In this document: in pieces, positions 1 through 6,901 of the stretch | How positions within the stretch are numbered: position 1 is the stretch's first letter | Layout of the letters: every line of letters begins with the position of its first letter | DNA from: Aureococcus anophagefferens | Taxonomy: Eukaryota > Sar > Pelagophyceae > Pelagomonadales > Pelagomonadaceae | Length of the DNA: 12,606 nt | Direction of reading: 5' to 3' | Assembly (NCBI RefSeq): GCF_000186865.1 | Contig: NW_008705628.1 | Location: 2,532 to 15,137 of the forward strand | Translations under genes and position numbers: made by a program | Notes under the pieces: generated by a model | The model's database searches: none | The model's input: the letters and a program-made list of their open reading frames with translations, nothing else | Told to the model about the DNA's origin: nothing

Positions 1-178
1 AACTTCGCCAGCATAGTGGGATCCTGTATCTACTTTTCTATCACTTGCAGGCCTGACCTCTCCACCATTGTGTCCAAAGCCTGTAAAGGCATGCATGGAC
101 CAAAGAAGATTCACATACTTTATTTGCAACTTGACTCAGTGAAGCAATGATCCAATATCTCAGGGCCGAAAATATAAA
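1..178 (+). pseudogene. Ty1/copia polyprotein fragment (end of RT, before RNase H)
   Basis: The frame starting at base 1 reads a typical copia junction between reverse transcriptase and RNase H: an ASIVGS block, SITCRPD, then GMHGP, followed by an H-x-L-x-L helix. The same landmarks occur in the minus-strand copia element at the right end of the window (ASIVGSLIY, SITCRPD, GMHGP), so the two are related, but they are clearly diverged in DNA. The frame reaches a stop at 148-150. The next expected block (MIQYL, matching LLQYL in the other copy) is read in a different frame from about 146, so there is an indel near 140-150. Similarity ends in an A/T-rich run around 170-190. It is cut off at the left by the window edge. 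This is a dead remnant, not a functional gene. Confidence 0.85.
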
Positions 179-487
179 AAAATAAAAAATAAATAAGCCT
201 CCGGGGGGTTTAGGGAGCGTCCACGCGCCTCGGCGGGGCGTTAACCCACGCGTAAAGCGGGATAGGGAATCTCGCCGATTTTGGCCTGGCTGTGCCTGCG
301 ACGACCGAACCATTACAAAGCCACTCGGGCGACGCGCGCGCGTCCCTGGCATCTTTAATTGAAACTGAGCTCACCCTCCCCTTGAGGGAGGGTTTTACTT
401 TGCTTCCTTTAGCTCAGGCTAGTGGGAGATACGAAAGGGTGGACCGAAATGCAATTTTAACAATCACCCAACTTTACCACGAGTTAC
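179..487. other. Intergenic stretch without a recognised gene
   Basis: This begins with an A/T-rich run where the copia similarity stops, continues through a GC-rich segment (about 200-345) and returns to AT-rich DNA before the MITE. No reading frame here looks coding: the short open frames on both strands have no recognisable motif and uneven composition. The only structure seen is the hairpin at 373-393. Confidence 0.6.
373..393. repeat. Perfect 8-bp stem hairpin followed by a T-run
   Basis: ACCCTCCC (373-380) pairs with GGGAGGGT (386-393) across a 5-base loop, and the second arm is followed by TTTT. In a bacterium this would look like a rho-independent terminator. In this eukaryotic setting it is recorded only as an inverted repeat of unknown role. 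Confidence 0.5.
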
Positions 488-655
488 TAGGGAACCACCG
501 CTCAATCTTGGTCCGGTCGCGAAAATTATACTGTGAATGAACGGTTTGCGCGGACCAAGATTGAGCGGACCGTATAAAATAAACTGCGAGCCATCCAATC
601 GTGAACGGACCGGACCAAGACGTCTTCCGGACCAAGATGCAGCGGTGGTTCCCTA
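488..655. mobile_element. MITE-like non-autonomous DNA transposon, 168 bp
   Basis: The ends are 29-bp inverted repeats, 488-516 and 627-655, matching at 27 of 29 positions and starting TAGGGAACCACCGCT. A candidate 3-bp target duplication, TAC, lies immediately outside both ends (485-487 and 656-658). An 18-bp perfect inverted repeat inside (498-515 with 551-568) reuses the subterminal part of the TIR, and the decamer CGGACCAAGA occurs at 551-560 and 611-620, with GGACCAAGA again at 629-637. There is no coding capacity, so mobilisation would depend on a transposase elsewhere. The 3-bp duplication could be chance (1 in 64), so the superfamily is not assigned; PIF/Harbinger-like or Tc1-like families are possible. 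Confidence 0.75.
573..579 (+). promoter_or_regulatory. TATA-like motif inside the MITE, upstream of the channel gene
   Basis: TATAAAA at 573-579 lies 86 bases before the ATG at 666, a plausible core-promoter distance with a short 5' leader. It is the only TATA-like sequence I see close upstream of this gene and it lies within the MITE. Position and motif are seen; promoter function is inference. Confidence 0.3.
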
Positions 656-665
656 TACAGACTTG

Positions 666-2322
666 ATGAGTCGAAAGCGCGTTCGACAGTGGCATCAGTG
701 CGAGAATCCGCGCAAGCACCTCAAGTCGCTGGACAATCGTGCGCTCCTCGAAGAATTCGAAGAGAATATTCGGGAGAATGGGCTGCTCGTCGCGACGTCG
801 AGCGGGTGCGTGGCGATGTCTCATATTACCCTCCTTGCTTTGCCTCTTTCGACGTCCACGGCATAGGCGTGACAAGGCCGTTGCGCGTAAAGAGGCCAAT
901 GAGTTCGTTGCCTGCATCAAGGAGAAAGGGTGGTCAGGCGAGAAAATGTTGCAATCGTTACGAGTCGAAGGCGGCAATGAGGCTTCATGGTCAAATGATC
1001 TGCGCGCCGCAGTGGAGGAGTCCATGAAGCGGGATGTGTATTGCCGCTTCAACGTTTTCGACATCCAATCCATCGATGAGAAAACAAATTCAATCACTGC
1101 CAAATTGTACCTCGAGCTAGCTTGGGAAGAACAGTCTTTGCGGCCGTCGGAGATGATCTCAGATTGGAGTACAATCTGGACCCCTACACCAATTTTTCAG
1201 AACAGGCTTGGAGAGTTTGAAGAAATCAAGGCTCCCTGGGTCGTGATCGACGAGGATTACTCGAAAAAGTTTGAGAAGACGATGATCTGTTGGCGTACCA
1301 TCGTTCGCGGCTCTTTCCAGCAGCAATTTGATTTCGAATTCTTCCCGTTTGACCTTCAGCGGCTCCGCGTCGTCATTGAGATGTCAGTCCCGGATGTTCG
1401 CATAAAAATAAATCGAGAGTATCCGTCTCAAGTGAGCGTGGAACAGTTTGGCATCAAAGCGGCGTGGAAGTGCCACTTCGAGGAAGTTAAGGTCGAGGAG
1501 GACCGTTCGGGCCCCAAGGGCAACTACGCCCGTGTGGTCCTGAAAGTGAAAGCGGAGCGGCAACCAGAATACTGGGTTGTGAATGTTGGGTTGTTGATGT
1601 TCGCCATTGTTTCTTTGGGTTTCACGACGTTCGCGCTGCCGACAAGCGACACCTCCGACCGTCTGCAATTGGTATTGACTCTCTTTCTCACGGCTGTCGC
1701 CTATAAATTGCTCATCGCGGAGCGTCTTCCAGATTTGCCATATTTGACCTTGTTGGATATGTACGTCCTTCTCGGTATTGGAATACTGTGCTTCATCGCA
1801 CTCGAGTGCGTCGCTGTTGCGTGGCTGTCGCAGCTGTTTCCACAAATTGCGGTCGAATTCGACAAGTTGGTGTTCCGGCACGGACTGCTCGCGTGGCTGG
1901 ATTTCAATGCGACCACGTGGAAGCAGCACAGATGCCAAGAATCTAGACTGACCTTACCGTCTGTCTCTGCCACCATAGCCAGCTGCCTCACAGGCGAGTT
2001 CATCATTTTGGGTTTCACGACGTTCGCGTTGCCGACGAGTGACACCTCCGACCGTCTGCAATTGGTATTGACCCTCTTTTTCACGGCTGTTGCCTATAAA
2101 TTGCTCGTTGCGGAGCGTCTTCCAGATTTGCCATATTTGACCTTATTGCACAAGTATGTCCTTCTCGGTATTGGAATACTTTGCTTCAGAACGTCTTTAT
2201 TGACAGCAAATCATCCATTATCTACAATTATGACATTACTGTCTATCTCTGCCACCATAGCCAGCTGCCTCAAAGACAAGTTCATCATGATCCTTTTTCT
2301 TTCTCTCGTGCAAAGAATATAG
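666..2322 (+). CDS. Pentameric ligand-gated ion channel (Cys-loop superfamily, without the Cys-loop cysteines), with duplicated transmembrane block
   Basis: A membrane ion channel subunit of the pentameric ligand-gated superfamily. Splicing out 806-866 gives 531 residues from the ATG at 666 to the TAG at 2320-2322. The N-terminal 70 or so residues are charged and show no signal peptide. A beta-rich ligand-binding region follows, with the signature FPFD at about residues 206-209; both cysteines of the classical disulfide loop are absent, as in prokaryotic and many protist members. M1 is about 282-305, M2 about 311-333, then PDLPYLTLLDMY leading into M3 (about 341-365). Residues 297-356 recur at 428-487 with 4 substitutions, giving extra M1-end/M2/M3 segments. 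After the first M3 there is a cytoplasmic-looking stretch (LFPQIAVEFDKL) and no clear M4; the C-terminus ends in a hydrophobic MILFLSLV. Family membership is well supported. Ligand and ion selectivity cannot be read from sequence. Confidence 0.82.
806..866 (+). other. Spliceosomal intron in the channel gene, 61 bp
   Basis: The donor GTGCGT starts at 806 and the acceptor GGCATAG ends at 866. The upstream frame (ATG 666) would otherwise run into a TAG at 864-866, while the downstream frame has no convincing start of its own. Splicing joins them in phase (codon GG|G, then CGT GAC AAG) and gives one continuous reading frame. The length and donor match the intron at 10557-10617. Confidence 0.75.
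1615..1795 (+). repeat. Repeat A copy 1: M1-end/M2/M3 block
   Basis: A 181-bp unit repeated at 2008-2188 with 14 mismatches by my count (about 92% identity). The offset is 393 bp, exactly 131 codons, so both copies are read in the same frame. This copy keeps the D-M-Y of the canonical M2-M3 link (TLLDMY). Confidence 0.92.
1936..1957 (+). repeat. Repeat C copy 1
   Basis: CAAGAATCTAGACTGACC and the following four bases recur at 2311-2333 with one inserted A and one substitution. In copy 2 the sequence carries the gene's stop codon (TAG at 2320-2322). In copy 1 the reading frame is one base different, so the frame stays open. This suggests that the original gene end was copied along with the transmembrane block. 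Confidence 0.65.
1951..2007 (+). repeat. Repeat B copy 1: SATIASCL segment
   Basis: 19 codons that recur at 2233-2289 in the same frame; both contain SATIASCL and 12 of 19 residues match. The distance to copy 2 (282 bp) differs from the 393-bp spacing of repeat A, so the duplication is not a simple head-to-tail copy. Confidence 0.75.
2008..2188 (+). repeat. Repeat A copy 2: M1-end/M2/M3 block
   Basis: Second copy of the 1615-1795 block. Its four amino-acid differences are L to F and I to V (conservative) and D-M to H-K in the M2-M3 link (TLLHKY). The other 10 nucleotide differences are silent. It follows repeat B copy 1 directly. Confidence 0.92.
2233..2289 (+). repeat. Repeat B copy 2: SATIASCL segment
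   Basis: Second copy of the 1951-2007 segment, near the C-terminus of the channel reading frame, separated from repeat A copy 2 by about 44 bases. It is followed by a short hydrophobic tail and the stop at 2320-2322. Confidence 0.75.
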
Positions 2323-2523
2323 ACTGACCTTACTCACGCGGAGGGGCCCCAAGCAGACCTCGATCTTGACGTAAGCCATAGCCGCGTTTAAAGGACCGTT
2401 GTTCCGTCGAAACCCCGATTCCTCGTCGATTTAGCCTCTTTTTATGAGTTTCTGCTAAAAGATCGTCGCGAGGTGCTCTGTGGCGCGGAACGCGCAGGGC
2501 GGGAGACGACGGCGAGCGCGGAG

Positions 2524-2709
2524 TCACCCGTCGCACTCGGCGACGGTCTTGGCGTTCTCGGCCTCGGATAGCACGACGAGGCGTCCGTCGACGGCGGCAA
2601 AGGCCGCCGATAGGTTCGTCCTGGGCGTGCCGGCCAGGGCCCGCGCCTGTTCAACGAACGGGCGCCCCTGCAGCTCCAGCGGGACCGGGTTGGACACAAC
2701 CATGGTCAC
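2524..2709 (-). CDS. Hypothetical small protein or terminal exon
   Basis: 61 codons from the ATG at 2709 to a TGA at 2524-2526. The codons are regular and GC3-rich and the composition is protein-like (QGRPFVEQARAL, then AAFAAVDGRLVVLSEAENAK), unlike the antisense frames, which are arginine/serine-rich. A possible 3' splice acceptor (GTGTAG, then GTCC) lies a few codons upstream in this strand, so this could be the last exon of a longer gene whose earlier part is lost or unrecognised. I do not recognise a family. It could still be a chance open frame in GC-rich DNA. Confidence 0.25.
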   Translation of the reverse strand: MTMVVSNPVPLELQGRPFVEQARALAGTPRTNLSAAFAAVDGRLVVLSEAENAKTVAECDG

Positions 2710-2977
2710 CGCCGCTCGGACCTACACTATGCCCCCTTACCCAGAAAGAATTTCGCCGGCGGGCTGCTTCAGCAGCGCCGGCCAGATAAGAGCATAAGGA
2801 GCGAGTATCGACTGAGCTGCAATAATAAATAACAGCTCATTCTCTCTCTCTCCTTTGGGCGCTACTTTCCTGGCTAATCGAAGATTACCTGTACAGATTC
2901 TGCCTTGTACATACGTTAAAACGAGGCCCGGCCGTCCCGGACTGCCGGTCGAGGGCAGCGCTCGTGAGGTCTTCCTT

Positions 2978-3007
2978 GATTGTCTCGACGGGAATATTGA
3001 GACAATC
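2978..3007. repeat. Perfect 9-bp inverted repeat upstream of the acidic protein gene
   Basis: GATTGTCTC (2978-2986) pairs with GAGACAATC (2999-3007) across 12 bases, ending 28 bases before the ATG at 3036. It could form a hairpin in the 5' leader or be a dyad binding site. The structure is seen; the role is unknown. Confidence 0.5.
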
Positions 3008-3035
3008 ACGAACGGCTCGCCCCAAGTGTGATTGG

Positions 3036-4666
3036 ATGGACAATTGTAGAGTCGAAATCATAGAAGCACCCGCGCCAGTGCTGAACGAGCCCGAGCCCAT
3101 GGAGGAGACGGCCAACAACTCCGACGTCGAATACGTCGATTTCTGCCAAGAATACGTCCTCAACATCGACTTAGATAATGAACGATTATCTGATGATGAA
3201 GTTCAAAAACTACTCTCATCACTCAGTGGTGACTCCTCCGACGACAGAAGCAGCTCGTCCGAGGATGCGGCGAACGACGCAGCCGAGACTTCGGATGCGG
3301 CGAACGAAGAGGCCGAGACCGCAGATGCGATCCAAGCTGCGGATCGCGCAAACCATCGGGAGCTCAATGGGCGGGACGCGGATCGCTTGCGGCACGGGGG
3401 TCAGCGCAACGTCAATGATCCGGAGAATGCGGTTTCCAGGACTACCGCTAAGGTCCCGCTAGTAAAAAGGTCAGGCCGTTACGAGCCGTTGCTTGATGCA
3501 AACGGAAACGTTGATGCAAAAGCAGCAGAAAACAATTTCGTAGTGCGCGAGATTTCGAAGAAAGGGGAAGGCACTATTGTCGAGAAAGCTCCATCCTTCA
3601 ATCCCCAAAATGCACTAGCTTTGGCATACCAGTCACAACTTAAAAGTATTGGGATGATTTGTGTGGATTTCTTAAGAAAAACGCGGGCAATTTCAAGAAA
3701 CTCGAGCCTTATTTTGTCAGTGACAAATGTTGTAGAAACAATTCTTTTCTAAAAGCTCTGGGCAGCGTCATCGGCCCACGATGCTTTGAAATATTGGACG
3801 AATGCTACATAAATAAGTGGAAGGGGACCGAACTCAAAGAGAAGCTAAAGTCATACTTAAATGAACGCTACCCTGATGATTCTACCCTAATCCAGCCAAG
3901 CCGCGATGATCGAACTAGAAAGGAGGATGTGCATGGCAAATTCGGGGACAACGCCGACGACAATGCCACCGCCGCTGGTACTGCCGACGCGTCGCAGGGA
4001 TGGCATCATGTAAGTCAAGCTCACGGGGAGTTGAGTAAAGAAGGCTCAACGAAAGTGGATGCGACTGTATCCTGGCGACGTAAACTCCGACGTGCATCCG
4101 TCAAGGTCCGGGTTGTTGCTCGATTTCGGCTCGCCCCGGGCGAGCGTATTCCTGACCGCTTGGAAGATATCCCTCCGTGGATAAAAAAACGTAGCGACCG
4201 TCAAGAGATCTCCGAAATTCAGCAGTCATCATTACAAAAAATTGATGCTCTCGAGGACTCTGAAAAAATGGGTCATCTTTGGAACTGTGGTCGCGAGATT
4301 GGAGAAAGTGATTTGTCAGAGCACCCTCGCAAAGATTTGATCGTTGATTCTCTGGGCAATCTCAGGCTATTGAAAGCGCGTGTTTCATTGAGTTCTCAAA
4401 CCGATGATACTGATGAAGATGAGTCTAAGCATATCGGTCGCATCATTCAGGATTTAAATTTTCTCAAGAACTTCATCCTTCAATTTGAAGAGGTATACAT
4501 CAAAACTAGAGGTGAACTCAAGCGCCAGCACCTCATTTTCAAGGAAACTCGTAAGTGGCAAACGCTAAGCGAGCGGGGGGAGAAACGCAACTTGAAGGAA
4601 ACCGCTGAAGATGGTGCATCCAAGAAGCTTAAAGTTACTGAACTACCCTCGAGGATTATTCCCTGA
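3036..4666 (+). CDS. Unknown, probably nuclear protein with acidic N-half and basic C-half; reading frame broken by one base at 3642-3645
   Basis: I do not recognise the family. Starting from the ATG at 3036, the first part is acidic and low-complexity: a serine/aspartate run, then alanine/glutamate/aspartate repeats encoded by a 15-bp direct repeat (3263-3277 and 3293-3307). After LAYQSQL the frame turns into poor sequence, while the overlapping frame continues with KYWDDLCGFLKKN and stays open to the TGA at 4664-4666. The switch falls in an AAAA run at 3642-3645; one more A would join the frames, giving about 540 residues. The second half has a compact cysteine-containing region (about 3660-3870), then a basic, helical C-terminus with lysine/arginine clusters (ending KKLK) that could be nuclear localisation signals. 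A GTAAGT donor-like site at 4011 has no partner needed by the frame. It may be a host gene or a transposon-encoded DNA-binding protein. Confidence 0.6.
3263..3307 (+). repeat. Direct repeat coding for Ala/Asp/Glu repeats
   Basis: GGATGCGGCGAACGA occurs at 3263-3277 and exactly again at 3293-3307 (30-bp period), with a weaker third unit downstream (GCAGATGCGATCC). The unit encodes DAANxxAET-type repeats, a typical slippage-prone acidic tract. Confidence 0.7.
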
Positions 4667-4737
4667 CTCTTCCTCAACTTACCTTCAAGTTCTACCTCAA
4701 CTTACCCTCAGGGTCTACTTCCCTCTCTAGGACCATA

Positions 4738-4755
4738 GGCTCAGCCTACTGAGCC
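4738..4755. repeat. Hairpin, 7-bp stem
   Basis: GGCTCAG (4738-4744) pairs with CTGAGCC (4749-4755) with loop CCTA. The match is perfect. Role unknown. Confidence 0.5.
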
Positions 4756-4845
4756 TACTGCCACCTGACCGACCTTCCCCACTGAGGAGGCTCTCCTCCC
4801 TTTTCCTTTCCTTTCCTATCCGAAAGTACTGAGATCCTCCCTTCC

Positions 4846-4861
4846 CTGGCGCTAACGCCAG
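4846..4861. repeat. Hairpin, 6-bp GC-rich stem
   Basis: CTGGCG (4846-4851), loop CTAA, CGCCAG (4856-4861). Perfect stem, role unknown. Confidence 0.45.
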
Positions 4862-5004
4862 TAGGTCAGTCCACGTAACTTTCGCAGCTGCCCTCGCTAC
4901 AACGGTTTGCGGATTTTGATGGCGATCCCGTCCAGAAGTGGCTCGCTGGTACAGAGCCACCCAATATCCATTCCCTTCCTTAATACTTTCTAACACTCCC
5001 CCGT

Positions 5005-5022
5005 AACGTTGATGTCAACGTT
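5005..5022. repeat. 18-bp near-palindrome
   Basis: AACGTTGA and TCAACGTT are perfect reverse complements separated by only TG. This is a dyad of the kind bound by dimeric DNA-binding proteins, or it may be chance. It lies between the LTR-like motif and the cysteine-rich exon. Confidence 0.4.
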
Positions 5023-5163
5023 CCTGGTTGCCCTAGTTTGGGCACCCCTATTGGTTCCAACATAGTAATTTCCCTTTTTTTAAAGTGGTCCTTGTATCAA
5101 GGATACGTGAAAGAAAAGATTGCGCGCACGCTCCGAGGGCCTCCAAAGTGGCTTTTCTGCCAG

Positions 5164-5538
5164 CGTACCGGCATGAACGTACGGGCATCAGATTGTGTGA
5201 GGATATGCTCCGGATTTACCTGCAATGCCTACGCCCGAGAAAGCTGCTTCCTTGTTTCTAGGAATTATGGTTGTGAATGCCAGGGTTGCAATTGCAATGA
5301 TAGCCTTGGACGTCGGTTGCAAACAAACAGTACAGATGGGGGTGCCAACAGAACTGGATCTAATTCGGTGCAAACACCACTATTGATAGCTTTTCTAAAA
5401 GTTTAGTATAGCTTTGCAATTGGCGTAGTAGCGATTTATTTTAACCGCAAGAATAAGACGCGCTCGGCTCATCTGCCGAACCCTGCGCCTCCAACTTTAG
5501 AAGCACAGATCATCGAGTTTGAACTCGAACTTGAGTGA
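5164..5538 (+). pseudogene. Cysteine-rich, membrane-anchored protein, 3' part; in-frame TAG at 5404-5406
   Basis: The frame has a cluster of cysteines (DCVRICSGFTCNAYA, then YGCECQGCNC) over about 5190-5300. From memory, GCDCxGCxC-type motifs recur in extracellular proteins of stramenopile and haptophyte algae, so this is probably an ectodomain. The frame meets TAG at 5404-5406, but continues without another stop to TGA at 5536-5538: a hydrophobic stretch ending FAIGVVAIYF, then RKNKTR and a short acidic tail. That is the layout of a single-pass membrane protein with the TAG inside the membrane helix. Either the stop is a mutation or a short intron removes it (for example 5316-5411, 96 bp, in phase). 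A TTTTCTGCCAG acceptor-like site ends at 5163, so earlier exons are probably missing. Translation could also begin at the ATG at 5173, but no signal peptide follows. Confidence 0.45.
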
Positions 5539-6587
5539 GGTAGATTATTTACTAAGTAGTCTATATCTGGATCTAACTCTAAATAACAGTTCACGCCACC
5601 GACCTAGAATTGGGTCTCATTAGAGCGGATGCGACCTGAAATAGTGCTGCGACCTGCAACGTTGATTGTAGGACCCAGTGGTGCGACGCTGCGACATGTT
5701 TTCCAGCCCGCGTAGCCAGCCGGTGAAGCATCACGACGCCGCGCTGGGGTCACTTCGGCTCGATCCCTGGGCGACGTTCGCGGGGCGCGGCGCGCTTAGG
5801 TGCTCTTCCGGCCAATGGTGCTGCAAGAACGGGGCAGACCAGCAGCGACAGTGTCATAGGCGGCGCTGAGCGCGTGCCATAATTTCTTACTCATTTGCCC
5901 GCCATATTTGGTCACTCGAGCGGCTATCTTGGGTTCGTGCGACTCTCCTCCTTTTGCGAACGTGGCACAAACTTATCGCTTCCGTTTCTCCGGCATGTCC
6001 AGATGCAGATGCTTGATCTTCCCAATGTTGGGTACGCGGTTGCTGAAGATCCGAACAGCGCCCCATGCGACATCCACCCGTCAATGGCCAACAAAAGAGT
6101 CGTCGGGACGCGTCTGGCTGGGTCTGCTCTAGACATACTGTTTGGCCATGATGTTCCATGGCGCGGCCCGGAGTTCCTTTCTGTCGATACACTCGTTTGC
6201 GATACTTTCGGAGTGTCCGTGCGAGTTGATCTGCGCCATGTCACCGGATATATTTACGTCCAAACACAAAGCGTGAACGCTCCTGCAAGTGGAGACTGCG
6301 CACCCACCACCATTTCGGTTATTGGTCCCAGTTCCCTTGTTTGGGGCGCAGTCGAGCGGAGCTGGGACGCATCGTGTTTTATTCTACGCATGGGCGGCGG
6401 TGCCCACGCTAGTTGTGTACGATGCATGCGCGCGCGCGAAGGAGCTCTGCTCGGAGATGTCTTTATCTCCGTCTAATTATTATTATTGAGCTACTTCTAC
6501 GAGTAGCTCATCGTGCTGCCATCAGCTCCATCGTGGACTTCGGAGAATTTCATGGAGGCAAGGCTGTTACTGGGGAGGGGCCGCCGG
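5539..6587. other. Stretch of about 1 kb without a convincing gene
   Basis: AT-rich to about 5620, then mixed. Frames open on both strands over 5890-6480 overlap heavily and none has a recognisable domain. The minus-strand frame from about 6140 to 5796 reads protein-like text (IFSNRVPNIGKIKHLHLDMPE, later KYGGQMSKKLWHALSAAY) but is cut by three stops, so at best it is a decayed coding remnant of unknown origin. There is an ATT microsatellite at about 6476-6487 and a hairpin at 6488-6509. Confidence 0.45.
6488..6509. repeat. Hairpin, 8-bp stem
   Basis: GAGCTACT (6488-6495) pairs perfectly with AGTAGCTC (6502-6509) across a 6-base loop, directly after an ATT microsatellite. Role unknown. Confidence 0.45.
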
Positions 6588-6896
6588 CTAAGCCAAGGAA
6601 CAAGGCGAGGCGCCTACGGCGTCTGCGCGCGGGATGAGGATAGACTGCGTGCCGCTGCCAGCGACGAGAGTCACTTTGCAGGTGGGGCCGACCTCGGTGA
6701 TCTTGTACGTGCCAGAGTCAATCTCAATTTGCTCGCCCTCCGTGCGCAGCGCCGCCTGGATGACGGGGCGGTCCCTGCGGTCAAACTCCGAGAGTCCTGC
6801 ACTAGTGTCCTGCCTCGTGATCTCGCATATTGCGTCCATCATAGACTGGCCCACGGAAGGACCGTAAGATCGTCCAAACTGCATGACCTCCGACAT
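6588..6896 (-). CDS. Hypothetical protein, 102 codons
   Basis: Open from an ATG at 6896 to a stop at 6588-6590. The text is protein-like (FGRSYGPSVGQSMMDAICEITRQD, then a beta-rich EIDSGTYKITEVGPTCKVTLVAGSG), whereas the antisense frame is arginine/alanine-rich. The ATG lies only 5 bases beyond the stop of the ORF at 6902-7201, so the two could be exons or frame-shifted parts of one gene. No family is recognised. The C-terminal third has regular alternating hydrophobics suggesting a small beta fold. Confidence 0.35.
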   Translation of the reverse strand: MSEVMQFGRSYGPSVGQSMMDAICEITRQDTSAGLSEFDRRDRPVIQAALRTEGEQIEIDSGTYKITEVGPTCKVTLVAGSGTQSILIPRADAVGASPCSLA

Positions 6897-6901
6897 GAAG
6901 A

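Larger units (their letters stand above)
2323..3035. other. Mostly noncoding stretch between channel gene and acidic protein gene
   Basis: A moderate-GC stretch up to about 2470, a GC-rich segment to about 2700 holding one weak minus-strand ORF (listed separately), a CT microsatellite near 2840-2853, and an inverted repeat at 2978-3007. Other open frames here have no recognisable domain and look like by-products of high GC. Confidence 0.5.
4667..5163. other. Noncoding, repeat- and hairpin-rich stretch
   Basis: It contains a 12-bp direct repeat CCTCAACTTACC (4672-4683 and 4695-4706, 23-bp period), a pyrimidine tract (about 4795-4820), and three dyads listed separately. One 89-codon minus-strand frame (4727-4996) is open but has no recognisable domain and runs through the pyrimidine tract, so I do not call it a gene. 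On the minus strand GGGGGAG followed by TGTTAG at about 5003-4991 resembles the start of a 3' LTR, but no partner end was found. Confidence 0.5.

Noticed and set aside
373..395. Rho-independent terminator
   Set aside because: The hairpin plus T-run looks like one, but introns, copia and MULE show this is eukaryotic nuclear DNA.
474..1103. Minus-strand open frame of 209 codons across the MITE and the channel 5' end
   Set aside because: It crosses the MITE and lies antisense to the channel exons. No domain is seen, and the plus-strand reading is far better supported.
1384..2084. Minus-strand open frames opposite the channel transmembrane region
   Set aside because: Antisense shadows of a well-supported membrane protein.
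4011..4110. Intron starting at the GTAAGT at 4011 in the acidic/basic protein gene
   Set aside because: The reading frame is open straight through with normal composition, and no acceptor is needed to keep it. Left unspliced.
4670..5003. Solo LTR on the minus strand starting TGTTAG after a GGGGGAG purine run
   Set aside because: No matching CA-ending boundary, no convincing flanking duplication, no primer-binding site and no polyprotein directly upstream were found. The start motif alone is too weak.
5796..6140. Minus-strand coding remnant
   Set aside because: Parts read like protein but three stops interrupt the frame and overlapping frames are equally long. No family is recognised, so it is only mentioned in the stretch description.
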